64,000 bases of DNA from an uncultured beta proteobacterium (GTDB lineage Bacteria; Pseudomonadota; Gammaproteobacteria; Burkholderiales; Burkholderiaceae_A), in the NCBI GenBank assembly GCA_902625535.1, contig CACOBT010000005.1, forward strand, positions 54,836 to 118,835, read 5' to 3'. Both the position numbers and the translations under genes were made by a program. Positions 51,320 through 60,198 of the stretch are shown here, piece after piece. Every line of letters begins with the position of its first letter. Position 1 is the stretch's first letter. Below the pieces are notes generated by a model. The model saw nothing but the letters and a program-made list of their open reading frames with translations, was not told the DNA's origin and did no database searches.

Positions 51320-52507
51320 GTGGTTAAATATTTCTGGTTAATAAACATTTTTTTTACAAGTGTCGGCTGTGCTTTTTTGGGAACAGAAAAAATTAAACCT
51401 AGTTCTCTTCAAAGATTTGAGGAAACTTTTGCGGTAGAAAGGGCATGGAAGTTCGTTAATAAGTCTAGAGCTGATCCCGGAAGTATTTCTATCGTGTCAG
51501 TACCATCGGTTTTGGGTGATGATGTTTTGTTGCCCTCCAAAAATGGAGACCTGACGATTATAAGTCTTGCCACCGGTGATGTTAAAGAGGAAATAGAACT
51601 AGGTTTCGATTCTTTGTCTCAGGTAAGTTTTGAAGTAAGCGAAGATTCTTACAACTTTGCTTTTGTTTCGGCAGGTGGAAAGTTGATATTTTATAATTCC
51701 GAAAAGAAAGTTTTATGGTCAACACAACTGAACGGAATCGTTAGGGTGGCTCCAAAAATAGGAGAGTTGGGAGTCATCGTCAGACAAGAGGACAATAAGA
51801 TTATTGCGTACGATAAATCGGGAGGGAAACTACTTTGGAGTATTTCGAAGAGAACCATGCCGCTGATATTACACGCTCAGTCAGATATGGGATTTATAGA
51901 CGACGAAAGTTCTGGATCTGCGAAGGAGAAAAAAAATTTGGCAGTCAACCTGGCGGGTGGGGAAATAGTGTTTTTAAATTCGAAAACGGGTTCCATTTAT
52001 TGGGAAACTAGGCTTGCTTTCCCGAAAGGTCAAAACGAAGTAGAGAGAATTATTGATCTTTTGGGCGTACCATTTTTAGATGGGCAAGAAATTTGCAGTA
52101 GCGTTTACCAAACGAAACTCGTGTGTGTAGATAAAGGAACGGGTGATAATCAATGGGAAGCGCGAGAAAATATTCTGTTCCCAGGATTTTTTAAATTCCC
52201 CCATGTTGCTTCTGTTGGCTTGAAAGACGACGTAACACTGTTCGACAGAGAGAAAAACCGCAGGGTTTGGAAAAATGAAAGTTTAAGCTATCGAGGTTTG
52301 TCGAAACCTGTAATTTGGGAAAATTCTGTGTGGATTATTGATTCATTTGGTTTTTTACACGGACTTTCCATTTTAGATGGGAAAATAATCAGCAGGTACG
52401 ACTTACGTAGCAAATCAGATATCATCAGTTTCTTTCCTACTCAATCCGGTTTATTGATAACTGACGCAGATGGACGTACATTACTCTTAAAAAAAAGAGA
52501 ATCTTAG
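51320..52507 (+). CDS. bamB: Outer-membrane assembly lipoprotein BamB
   Basis: Beta-propeller lipoprotein of the BAM complex that inserts outer-membrane proteins. Start GTG; lipobox TSVGC gives Cys ~17. The 395 residues form repeated PQQ-like blades (SGGKLLWSISK, TGSIYWETRL, GTGDNQWEAREN). The final blade reads LLITDADGRTLLLKK. The gene ends exactly at the der start (TAG ATG), implying coupling. Confidence 0.92.
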   Translation: MVKYFWLINIFFTSVGCAFLGTEKIKPSSLQRFEETFAVERAWKFVNKSRADPGSISIVSVPSVLGDDVLLPSKNGDLTIISLATGDVKEEIELGFDSLSQVSFEVSEDSYNFAFVSAGGKLIFYNSEKKVLWSTQLNGIVRVAPKIGELGVIVRQEDNKIIAYDKSGGKLLWSISKRTMPLILHAQSDMGFIDDESSGSAKEKKNLAVNLAGGEIVFLNSKTGSIYWETRLAFPKGQNEVERIIDLLGVPFLDGQEICSSVYQTKLVCVDKGTGDNQWEARENILFPGFFKFPHVASVGLKDDVTLFDREKNRRVWKNESLSYRGLSKPVIWENSVWIIDSFGFLHGLSILDGKIISRYDLRSKSDIISFFPTQSGLLITDADGRTLLLKKRES

Positions 52508-53851
52508 ATGGTGCCAATAGTCCCGATCATTGGTAGACCCAATGTCGGGAAGTCTACTCTTTTCAATCGTTTAACAAAATCACGTGACGCTCTCGTTTTT
52601 GATAGGCCTGGAGTAACGAGAGACCGGAAGTACGGAAGGTGTGTTGCCGGTAATACCGATTTTTTTGTCATCGATACTGCCGGAATTTTGGGCCAGATTT
52701 CAGGTGATTTGGAAAAAAAAGTCGACCTACAAATTCAACAGGCCATGTTTCAGGGTGACTGCATTGTTTTCCTTGTTGATGGTAGAGCAGGACTTTGTCC
52801 CTCGGATATTGAGATTGCTGGAGAGTTAAGAAAAATAGAAAAACTAGTCATACTCGCTGTAAATAAATTAGAGGGGATGGCTGATGCGGCCCACCTTGCT
52901 GAATTTTATGAGCTTGGATTTGAACGACTGGTTCCGATTTCTTCTTCTCATGGAGACGGTATCGCTACATTAATCGGAGAAATAGATAAAAGTTTTCGGC
53001 ATAGGCCATTGGCAAATCAATTCTTCGAAAAAGAAAAGGATACGGAGAGAATTTCACTCGCAGTAGTAGGAAGACCGAACGTTGGAAAATCAACAACCAT
53101 AAATGAATTACTCGGTGAAGATAGAGTTGTAACCTGTGATATGCCAGGGACTACGCGCGACACGTTAAAAATTCCTTTTACATGGCAAAAAAGAAAATAT
53201 TACCTTGTCGATACTGCGGGTATAAGAAAAAAAACAAAAATATCAGATACTTTAGAAAAGTTTGCGGTAATTAAAACCCTTGAGATTATTAAACAATCTA
53301 ACGTCGTTATTCTTCTTTTAGATGGTACACAGGGAGTTACTGATCAAGACTTACATATCGCTTCTTTGATTCAGTTGGCCGGTTGCGCATTGGTCATTGG
53401 TGTCAATAAGTGGGATAACGTTGATTTTGCGAATAAGTCGTTATTTAAAATTCAGATTGGTAGGAAACTGAGATTTTTGTACTGGGCAAAGATACATTTT
53501 TTTTCCGCTCTAAAGGGATTTGGTCTTAAAGAAATAATGAAGTCCGTGCGAACTGCATACAATGCCTCTTTGACTGAATTACCGACCGGGATACTAAATT
53601 CCGTTTTGCGTCAGTTGACGTTAAACCATCCACCACCAATTAGAGGTCGATTCAGGCCGAAATTACGATATGTCCACCAGGGCGGACGCAACCCTCCGGT
53701 TATTGTTATTCACGGGGGTGGATTGAATAATTTAAGTCGAGACTATGTAAAATATTTAGAAAAAGGTTTTAGGCAAGAATGTAAGTTATTCGGAACCCCT
53801 TTGCGAATTACCATGCGAAATTCAGCAAATCCATATTTAAAAGATAAATAA
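52508..53851 (+). CDS. der: Ribosome assembly GTPase Der (EngA)
   Basis: Double-GTPase acting in 50S maturation. The 447 residues contain two G domains: the first with GRPNVGKSTLFNRL, DRPGVTRDRKYG, DTAGIL and NKLEG; the second with GRPNVGKSTTINELL, DMPGTTRDTLKIPF, DTAGIRKK and NKWD. The C-terminal KH-like domain reads PPIRGRFRPKLRYVHQGG. Fully typical. Confidence 0.97.
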   Translation: MVPIVPIIGRPNVGKSTLFNRLTKSRDALVFDRPGVTRDRKYGRCVAGNTDFFVIDTAGILGQISGDLEKKVDLQIQQAMFQGDCIVFLVDGRAGLCPSDIEIAGELRKIEKLVILAVNKLEGMADAAHLAEFYELGFERLVPISSSHGDGIATLIGEIDKSFRHRPLANQFFEKEKDTERISLAVVGRPNVGKSTTINELLGEDRVVTCDMPGTTRDTLKIPFTWQKRKYYLVDTAGIRKKTKISDTLEKFAVIKTLEIIKQSNVVILLLDGTQGVTDQDLHIASLIQLAGCALVIGVNKWDNVDFANKSLFKIQIGRKLRFLYWAKIHFFSALKGFGLKEIMKSVRTAYNASLTELPTGILNSVLRQLTLNHPPPIRGRFRPKLRYVHQGGRNPPVIVIHGGGLNNLSRDYVKYLEKGFRQECKLFGTPLRITMRNSANPYLKDK

Positions 53852-53887
53852 GACTGAAGTATGTAAAAAATTGTTTTAAACTAAGGC

Positions 53888-54127
53888 ATGGAAAAAAAAG
53901 AAATAAAAAAGGCGGGGAATCACGGTTTACAGGACCCTTTTTTAAACGCCCTAAGAAGGGAGAAGGTGCAGGTATCAGTCTTTTTAGTAAATGGGATTAA
54001 GTTGCAAGGGCAGGTAGAGTCATTTGATCAATACGTTATTCTATTAAAGAGTGGTGTTGTTCAGCTTGTATATAAACATGCTATTTCTACAATAGTTCCC
54101 GCCAAATCGGTTGCAATTAATGAATAA
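53888..54127 (+). CDS. hfq: RNA chaperone Hfq
   Basis: Sm-like hexameric chaperone for small RNAs. The 79 residues include [34 protein letters not shown] (in part, Sm1) and the Sm2 element [11 protein letters not shown]. It has an extended Lys-rich N-terminus ([13 protein letters not shown]) before the usual start of similarity and almost no C-terminal tail. The Shine-Dalgarno is unusually close to the ATG (AAGGC-ATG). Confidence 0.97.
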   Translation: MEKKEIKKAGNHGLQDPFLNALRREKVQVSVFLVNGIKLQGQVESFDQYVILLKSGVVQLVYKHAISTIVPAKSVAINE

Positions 54128-54208
54128 AAGCCGAAATGAAAAGATATTGGTTTCACTTCGCTTCGGAGTAGTTCACTGAGTACTGCTCCCCTAAACGCGC
54201 AAAAACTC

Positions 54209-55408
54209 ATGATTGAAAGGTCTGAAGCTTCAAGTAGCGTTGGTTTGGTTACTATTCTGGAAATTGATAAAAATCGGTTAACAGATACTGAGGAAATGAT
54301 TTCCTTAGTCCGCTCCGCGGGTTGTTGTATTGAGTTTTTGTTTAAATCAAAAAAAACGAAAGTTAACTCCTCGCTTTTTTTGTCTAGAGGAAAAGCGAGT
54401 GAACTTCAAATCTACTGTAAAAAAAGCAGGGTGGAGTTAGTTATTTTTTCCGAGCCTTTAAGTCCAATTCAGCAGAGAAACCTTACTTTACTTTTGGGAT
54501 GCAGGGTTATAGATAGAGTTGCTTTAATACTCGATATATTTGCAAACCGAGCAAGAACAAAAGAGGGAAAACTTCAGGTTGAGCTAGCTCAATTAAAATA
54601 TCTCTCGACAAGATTAGTTCGTGGCTGGACGCACCTTGAGAGGCAAAGAGGGGGAATTGGACTTCGTGGCCCAGGAGAAACCCAGTTGGAAACGGATAGA
54701 AGACTAATTGGTAAAAAAGTTAGGAGATTAAATGATCAATTGTTGCGATTTTCAAATCAGTGTCGTAACAGAAGAAAATCCCGAAAAAAAAGTGGTGCAT
54801 ATAATGTTTCGTTAATTGGTTACACCAATTCCGGTAAGTCAACCTTATTCAATGTTTTTACAAAAGCAGATGTATATGCAGCGAACCAGTTATTCGCAAC
54901 GCTTGATACGACTACCAGGCGTGTTTTCCTAGAAAATCAAAATTATTTTGTTCTTTCAGATACGGTGGGTTTTATAAAGGATTTGCCTCATACCCTAATA
55001 GAGTCTTTCAAGGCGACTCTGTCAGAAGCGATAAATGCTGACTTATTAATTCACGTTGTAGATAGGAGTGATTCTCTGTGGGAGCAAAAATTCCAAGATG
55101 TAATTCATGTGTTGAACGAGGTTGGTGCCCAAAAAATACCTAGAGTTAATATGTTTAATAAAATCGATCTAATTAAAGAAGAGCCCGGTGTAAGGCGTGA
55201 TCAATATGGTAGGATAGTAGATGTCTTTGGTAGTGCGGAGACGAAAGTCGGTTTGGAGTTGTTGAAGAAAGCAATTAGCGAACAAAAACATTTTCTAGAG
55301 CGTTGTGACTACGTAGCGAACAAACCAGCTAACTACGGGAGTGCAGAAGAAGACGTAGATGATCGTTTCGAGGAGAACTATTCAACGAAAAGAGAGTCTT
55401 TATTTTAG
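54209..55408 (+). CDS. hflX: Ribosome-associated GTPase HflX
   Basis: GTPase that splits stalled or heat-damaged ribosomes. The 399 residues comprise the N-terminal HflX domain (LFLSRGKASELQIYCKKS), the linker with GLRGPGETQLETDRRLI, and a G domain with GYTNSGKSTLFN, ATLDTTTRRV, DTVGFIKDLPH and NKID. Sits between hfq and hflK in the standard order. An imperfect hairpin lies in the hfq-hflX gap at about 54164-54188. Confidence 0.95.
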   Translation: MIERSEASSSVGLVTILEIDKNRLTDTEEMISLVRSAGCCIEFLFKSKKTKVNSSLFLSRGKASELQIYCKKSRVELVIFSEPLSPIQQRNLTLLLGCRVIDRVALILDIFANRARTKEGKLQVELAQLKYLSTRLVRGWTHLERQRGGIGLRGPGETQLETDRRLIGKKVRRLNDQLLRFSNQCRNRRKSRKKSGAYNVSLIGYTNSGKSTLFNVFTKADVYAANQLFATLDTTTRRVFLENQNYFVLSDTVGFIKDLPHTLIESFKATLSEAINADLLIHVVDRSDSLWEQKFQDVIHVLNEVGAQKIPRVNMFNKIDLIKEEPGVRRDQYGRIVDVFGSAETKVGLELLKKAISEQKHFLERCDYVANKPANYGSAEEDVDDRFEENYSTKRESLF

Positions 55409-55450
55409 GTAGCGTTTTTTTGTAACACAGAATTTTGAATTTGGAGATAT

Positions 55451-56782
55451 ATGGGAACTGAAGACCCTAAATGGGGAAAATCATCCGATTCTCGATCGGA
55501 AGACCAAGACGATGGTTATAACGGTGGACCAAACGAAGGGCGCCGAAGACCAAGCCGAGGTGGAAGCGACGAGCCTCCCGATCTTGAGGAGGTTTGGCGA
55601 GATTTCAATAAAAAGTTAGGATCGTTATTCGGAAACACGAAGAAGCAGCGGGGTAATGGCAATTGGAACCCAAATACCGGCGGCTCATCTGGGGGACTGC
55701 CTCCAATTAAATTCAACAAAAGGTTGGCAGCTGGCGGATTTTTGGGGTTCATATTTCTTTGGCTCGCTTCCGGTTTTTATATAGTCGAAGAGGGAAACAC
55801 CGCTCTGGTTTTAAGGTTTGGGGAGTACAAGTATTCCGCGAACGCTGGCTTTAACTGGCGGGTACCTTATCCAGTCGACTCCCATGAGATCGTAAATTTT
55901 GCCCAGCTAAGGCAAACAACCGTGGGGGTACGGAGCAATCAGGCTCAAACATCTGCAAGAGATTCTCTAATGCTGACCAGTGATGAGAACATAGTAGACG
56001 TTCAATTTGCCGTTCAGTACAGGATCGGAAATCCGGAAGCTTACGTTTTTAACAACGTTAGGCCTGACGATATCGTGAGACAAGGGGCCGAAACAGCAAT
56101 GAGGGAAGTCGTCGGACGGAGCATAGCTGATCAGGTTCTATATGAGAATAAAGAAGCAATCAGCAGGGAAGCGTTAAATATCACCCAGAAAATAGCTGAT
56201 AGGTATGAGTCCGGAATCACCATTGTGAATCTTACCATTCAAAATGTTCAGCCTCCCGAGGAGGTGCAGGCAGCATTCAGTGACGCCATAAAAGCAGCGC
56301 AAGACGCGGAAAAGACCAAAAATGAGGGACAGGCGTATGCGAACGATGTTATCCCGCGAGCGAGAGGTGCAGCTTTTAGGTTAGTTGAGGAGGCAGAAGG
56401 GTACCAAGAACGAGTTATAGCAACCGCGCAGGGAGATAGTGAGCGGTTTAAAAAGTTAGTCAAGGAATACAAGAATGCTCCGTTAGTAACTCGCGAACGC
56501 CTATACTTAGAGTCTATGCAAGAAGTTTTTTCAAACGTAAGTAAAGTGATGGTTGAAAACAAATCTGGTAGTAATTTGCTCTACCTTCCACTGGACAAGT
56601 TGGTTAGAGAGCGTGGTTCGGGCGGACAACGGTTTCCTGGAGGAGATGGTTCCAATCAGCAAACTAGCCAGTCGGGGGGTGGTTCCTCCACTCAAAATAT
56701 CGGGTCGACCGTTCGAGGTATAGTTGGGGATGGTAGAAATGCTAATATTAATCTAAGGGATCGGCTCAGAGAGGTTAGGTGA
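55451..56782 (+). CDS. hflK: FtsH protease modulator HflK
   Basis: Membrane SPFH/prohibitin protein that forms a cage with HflC around FtsH. The 443 residues have a Gly/Arg/Asp-rich cytoplasmic start (ending PPDLEEVWRDFNKKLGSLFG), one membrane helix (LAAGGFLGFIFLWLASGFYIV), the SPFH domain (EEGNTALVLRFGEYKYS ... NIVDVQFAVQYRI), a coiled coil with NVQPPEEVQAAFSDAIKAAQD, and a Gly/Ser/Gln-rich tail. hflC follows after 10 nt. Confidence 0.95.
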   Translation: MGTEDPKWGKSSDSRSEDQDDGYNGGPNEGRRRPSRGGSDEPPDLEEVWRDFNKKLGSLFGNTKKQRGNGNWNPNTGGSSGGLPPIKFNKRLAAGGFLGFIFLWLASGFYIVEEGNTALVLRFGEYKYSANAGFNWRVPYPVDSHEIVNFAQLRQTTVGVRSNQAQTSARDSLMLTSDENIVDVQFAVQYRIGNPEAYVFNNVRPDDIVRQGAETAMREVVGRSIADQVLYENKEAISREALNITQKIADRYESGITIVNLTIQNVQPPEEVQAAFSDAIKAAQDAEKTKNEGQAYANDVIPRARGAAFRLVEEAEGYQERVIATAQGDSERFKKLVKEYKNAPLVTRERLYLESMQEVFSNVSKVMVENKSGSNLLYLPLDKLVRERGSGGQRFPGGDGSNQQTSQSGGGSSTQNIGSTVRGIVGDGRNANINLRDRLREVR

Positions 56783-56792
56783 AATCGGTACT

Positions 56793-57668
56793 ATGAATAA
56801 AGTTATTACTTTTGCAATTTTTATAATCGGAGCGCTTTGGTTAGTTTCTTCCTGTCTTTTTGTAGTCGACCAAAGGCAATTCGCATTGGTTTTTGCGTTG
56901 GGTGAGATCAAGAAAGTCATTAACGAGCCTGGTCTCTACTTTAAGCTTCCACAGCCTCTACAGAATATCATTTACCTTGAGAAAAGAACTCTAACTATTG
57001 ATACCCCCGACGCGGACCGCTTTATTACTAAGGAGAAACAAAACGTAGTTGTTGACACTTACGTAAAATGGCGAATTCAGGATGCCAAACTCTTCTACAC
57101 TAGTGTTGCTGGCAGAGTTGCGAGCGCAAACGACCGAATTTCAAGAGCATTACGCGACGGACTGAACAACGAGATAGCTACTAGGACGGTAAATGATGTA
57201 ATTTCTGGAGAGCGAGAGGAGGTAATGGAAAGCGTTACAAGAAGGGTAGCTGAGGATGCAACGCAAATTGGAGTGCAGATTGTAGACGTTAGGTTACGAA
57301 AAGTCGAATTCGCGGACGAGATTAGAGATTCGGTTTTCCGAAGGATGGAGTCTGAACGGAAAGCAATAGCAAGTGAGAGAAGATCAGAGGGAGCGGCAGA
57401 AGCAGAAAAAATAAGGGCCAATGCTGATCGTCAGAGAGTTGGGCTTCTTGCGCAGGCTTATAAGCAGGCTCAGGATATTAAGGGTGTTGGAGATGCTGAG
57501 GCGGCATCGGCTTACGCAGATGCATTCGGGCAGGATCCTGACTTTGCTGAATTTTATAGAAGCCTTCAAGCGTACCGAGAGAGTTTTCAAAATGGCTCTG
57601 ATCTAATTATAACCGATCCAAATTCCGATTTTTTCCAATTTTTTAAGTCTAACAAAGGTGGAAATTAG
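56793..57668 (+). CDS. hflC: FtsH protease modulator HflC
   Basis: Partner of HflK. The 291 residues have an N-terminal membrane helix (ITFAIFIIGALWLVSSCLFVV) and the SPFH domain (VDQRQFALVFALGEIKKV, GLYFKLPQPLQNI, VDTYVKWRIQDAKLFY). They continue with VRLRKVEFADEI and the coiled coil SERRSEGAAEAEKIRANADR, ending in the HflC-type LQAYRESF ... ITDPNSDFFQFF. Followed by the hisZ-purA fusion after 28 nt. Confidence 0.95.
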   Translation: MNKVITFAIFIIGALWLVSSCLFVVDQRQFALVFALGEIKKVINEPGLYFKLPQPLQNIIYLEKRTLTIDTPDADRFITKEKQNVVVDTYVKWRIQDAKLFYTSVAGRVASANDRISRALRDGLNNEIATRTVNDVISGEREEVMESVTRRVAEDATQIGVQIVDVRLRKVEFADEIRDSVFRRMESERKAIASERRSEGAAEAEKIRANADRQRVGLLAQAYKQAQDIKGVGDAEAASAYADAFGQDPDFAEFYRSLQAYRESFQNGSDLIITDPNSDFFQFFKSNKGGN

Positions 57669-57696
57669 GAAACTGAGGAAAGGTAGTTAATATCGA

Positions 57697-60042
57697 ATGG
57701 ATAGAAGGTCTCTTCCTGAATTCACATTTGATATGTACCCGGATGATGCAGATAGGTTGGAGTTTTATAGAAGGACTCTAACCGATTTCTATAGGTCGAA
57801 AGGTTATTTGCTCGTAATTCCCTCCCTTATTGAGTTTGTAAAAGCCCTCCAATTAAATGAGGCAGAAAAATTTGAATCCCGGATTTTTTCCACTTTTGAT
57901 CCGCTGTCAGGAGAACTGCTGGGACTGAGACCCGACATAACTCCCCAGATTGCGAGAATCGATAATGTTTTGTGTTCCAAAAACGAAATGCCATCTGTCC
58001 GCCGATATTGTTATGGGGGCGCGGTGCTGCATTCAACGCCGGACGGTCTTTACTCTTCGAGGGAACAATTTCAACTCGGATGTGAAATCTTCGGCGGGAA
58101 TAACGTTAAGTACGACATAGAGGCTCAACTGATTGCCTTACAATCACTGAAGCTTGTAAACATAAATAGCGGTACCATTAACGTCACACACCGCGGAATA
58201 TTTTTAGGTCTGTGTGAGTACGATGTATCTTTAGCTGAGAATCAAAAGTTAGTGATTGATTTACTGAGGAGTAAAAATGTCACAGGCCTAAGAAAAATAG
58301 CGCACTTGATCAAGGAAGAAACACTTGAGTCGTTAGTTATACTGTCTCAATTGTACGGAGGCTTAGGAAGCGAACTTGATATTCTGGATCGTGCCCGTGA
58401 AGCGTTGCCAAAAACTAAATTAATAGAGGACTCCATCGCTGAACTTTCATATTTCTTAACAAGTGTAAAATCTAACGAAAAATTTCTAGAGAGTCCGGGG
58501 TGGGACATATTCATAGATCTTGCAGATTTGGATGGATATCATTACCACACCGGCATCATGTTTTCTCTCTACACAAGCGAATGGCATGAGGCAATTGTTC
58601 GTGGAGGGAGGTATGAAAAAGTAAGAACTATTACAGGCGATTCACGAGCAGCGGTCGGTTTTAGTTTTGATGTAAAAAAACTTAACAACTTTGTGAGTAG
58701 AAAGTCTTACACAAATTCCGGAAACAATCAGAGCAACAGCCTATTCGACAAGATTACGAAGCAAAATACGATTATTGTAGTTGGAACCCAGTGGGGCGAC
58801 GAAGGTAAAGGTAAAGTAGTTGATCTATTAACTGAGAATGTCGACGCAGTCATAAGATTTCAGGGCGGCCATAACGCTGGTCACACCCTAGTAGTTGGGG
58901 GTGAGCGTGTAGTTTTAAGCCTAATTCCATCTGGTGTTCTGCATCAACATGTCGAATGTTATATTGGGAATGGTGTCGTATTATCTCCGAAAGACTTGAT
59001 AAGGGAAATAGAGTCGTTGGAGAGATTAGGTTTAAATGTGCTAAGCAAATTAAAGATTAGTTTATCCTGTCCGTTGATACTTCCAACCCATGCTTTAATT
59101 GATTGTGCTAACGAAGAAAAAATGGGTAATGAGAAAATTGGAACAACTAAGCGAGGAATAGGACCTGCATATGAGGATAAGATAGCAAGGCGTGGGTTGA
59201 GAGTATCTGACTTAGTGCATGACATGAATCATTTTCGCAAGAAGCTAGTTACACTGATATCTCGTCATAAGCTTCTGTTAGAGCATATTTATGGATACAA
59301 AGGTAGTCCTAAGGACTTTGACGCTGATGAAATTTGCGCGGAATTTGAAAATTACTCGAAATATTTATCCAATATTTCGGTAGATGTTGGAAGTGAATTG
59401 TACAAAGGTCTTCAGGAGGGAAGAAAGTTTTTGTTTGAAGGAGCCCAGGGAACGCTGTTAGATATAGATCATGGAACTTACCCGTTTGTTACTAGCAGTA
59501 ATTGTGTTGCTGGTGCGGCAGCAGCTGGCTGTGGATTAGGTCCGAAATACTTTAATGATGTTTTGGGAATAGCCAAGGCTTACGTTACTAGGGTTGGGTC
59601 GGGTCCATTTCCAACTGAAATAACTACGGATTTAGGCAAGCATATTGCTGATAGAGGCGCTGAGTTTGGTTCGGTAACCGGGAGACCCAGGAGAATAGGT
59701 TGGTTTGATTGTGTCGCAATGAAAAAGTCTATCGAGGTAAATGGCGTATCTCGGATTTGTATTACCAAATTAGACGTTTTAGATGATTTAGAGGAGATAT
59801 TCTTTTGTGTTAGATATGAAAATAGCGATAAATTGAGTTCGGTTTTTGAAAGAGGGGAAGAACGCAAGCCCATTTATGAGCAATTGAAAGGATGGAAGTG
59901 TTCGACTAAAGATGTCACAAGCTGGGATTCACTGCCAAAAAATGCGCAGCACTATTTGAACCGGTTAGCTCATGTCCTCGAAACACCAATTCCGATGATT
60001 TCAACAGGTCCTGAAAGGAATAGTATCATTTGCAGGTATTGA
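57697..60042 (+). CDS. HisZ-PurA fusion: ATP-phosphoribosyltransferase regulatory subunit joined to adenylosuccinate synthetase
   Basis: One uninterrupted 781-residue frame. Residues 1-~335 are HisZ, the HisS-like regulatory subunit that activates short-form HisG in the first step of histidine synthesis: LRPDITPQIARIDN, REQFQLGCEIFGG, DLDGYHYHTGIMFSLY, RGGRYEKV. After an Asn/Ser-rich linker (~336-356), residues ~357-781 are complete PurA, which makes adenylosuccinate from IMP, GTP and aspartate. Its motifs are GTQWGDEGKGKVVDLL, GGHNAGHT, GTTKRGIGPAYEDK, GTLLDIDHGTYPFVTSS, TRVGSGPFPTE and ISTGPERN. No ATG, GTG or TTG lies in frame between the GTG at 58693 (inside HisZ) and the PurA domain. Separate hisZ and purA genes are neighbours in many beta/gammaproteobacteria, so the fusion probably arose by loss of the hisZ stop. 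Confidence 0.93.
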   Translation: MDRRSLPEFTFDMYPDDADRLEFYRRTLTDFYRSKGYLLVIPSLIEFVKALQLNEAEKFESRIFSTFDPLSGELLGLRPDITPQIARIDNVLCSKNEMPSVRRYCYGGAVLHSTPDGLYSSREQFQLGCEIFGGNNVKYDIEAQLIALQSLKLVNINSGTINVTHRGIFLGLCEYDVSLAENQKLVIDLLRSKNVTGLRKIAHLIKEETLESLVILSQLYGGLGSELDILDRAREALPKTKLIEDSIAELSYFLTSVKSNEKFLESPGWDIFIDLADLDGYHYHTGIMFSLYTSEWHEAIVRGGRYEKVRTITGDSRAAVGFSFDVKKLNNFVSRKSYTNSGNNQSNSLFDKITKQNTIIVVGTQWGDEGKGKVVDLLTENVDAVIRFQGGHNAGHTLVVGGERVVLSLIPSGVLHQHVECYIGNGVVLSPKDLIREIESLERLGLNVLSKLKISLSCPLILPTHALIDCANEEKMGNEKIGTTKRGIGPAYEDKIARRGLRVSDLVHDMNHFRKKLVTLISRHKLLLEHIYGYKGSPKDFDADEICAEFENYSKYLSNISVDVGSELYKGLQEGRKFLFEGAQGTLLDIDHGTYPFVTSSNCVAGAAAAGCGLGPKYFNDVLGIAKAYVTRVGSGPFPTEITTDLGKHIADRGAEFGSVTGRPRRIGWFDCVAMKKSIEVNGVSRICITKLDVLDDLEEIFFCVRYENSDKLSSVFERGEERKPIYEQLKGWKCSTKDVTSWDSLPKNAQHYLNRLAHVLETPIPMISTGPERNSIICRY

Positions 60043-60078
60043 TTCACAATATGGAACTAACATATGATTCATTAAATA

Positions 60079-60162
60079 TGCCCAGAAGAGGACTCGAACC
60101 TCCACGGTGTTTCCACCACTAGGACCTGAACCTAGTGCGTCTACCAATTTCGCCATCTGGGC
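60079..60162 (-). tRNA. tRNA-Leu (CAG)
   Basis: An 84-nt class II tRNA on the minus strand: acceptor GCCCAGA/TCTGGGC, anticodon stem CTAGG/CCTAG with loop TTCAGGT (anticodon CAG, reading CTG), a long variable arm (TGGTGGAAACACCG) and T-loop TTCGAGT. Discriminator A is followed by TAT, so CCA is not encoded, unlike tRNA-Arg in this window. Confidence 0.96.
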
Positions 60163-60198
60163 GGTGTTGCATTAACAAGATAGATTGGAAACAAAACT

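Noticed and set aside
54164..54188. Imperfect inverted repeat between hfq and hflX as a terminator
   Set aside because: The stem has a mismatch and no T-run follows on either strand; hfq-hflX are usually co-transcribed.
58693..58695. GTG as a possible independent start for PurA inside the fused gene
   Set aside because: No Shine-Dalgarno lies upstream and it is inside the HisZ C-terminus, about 25 codons before the PurA domain.
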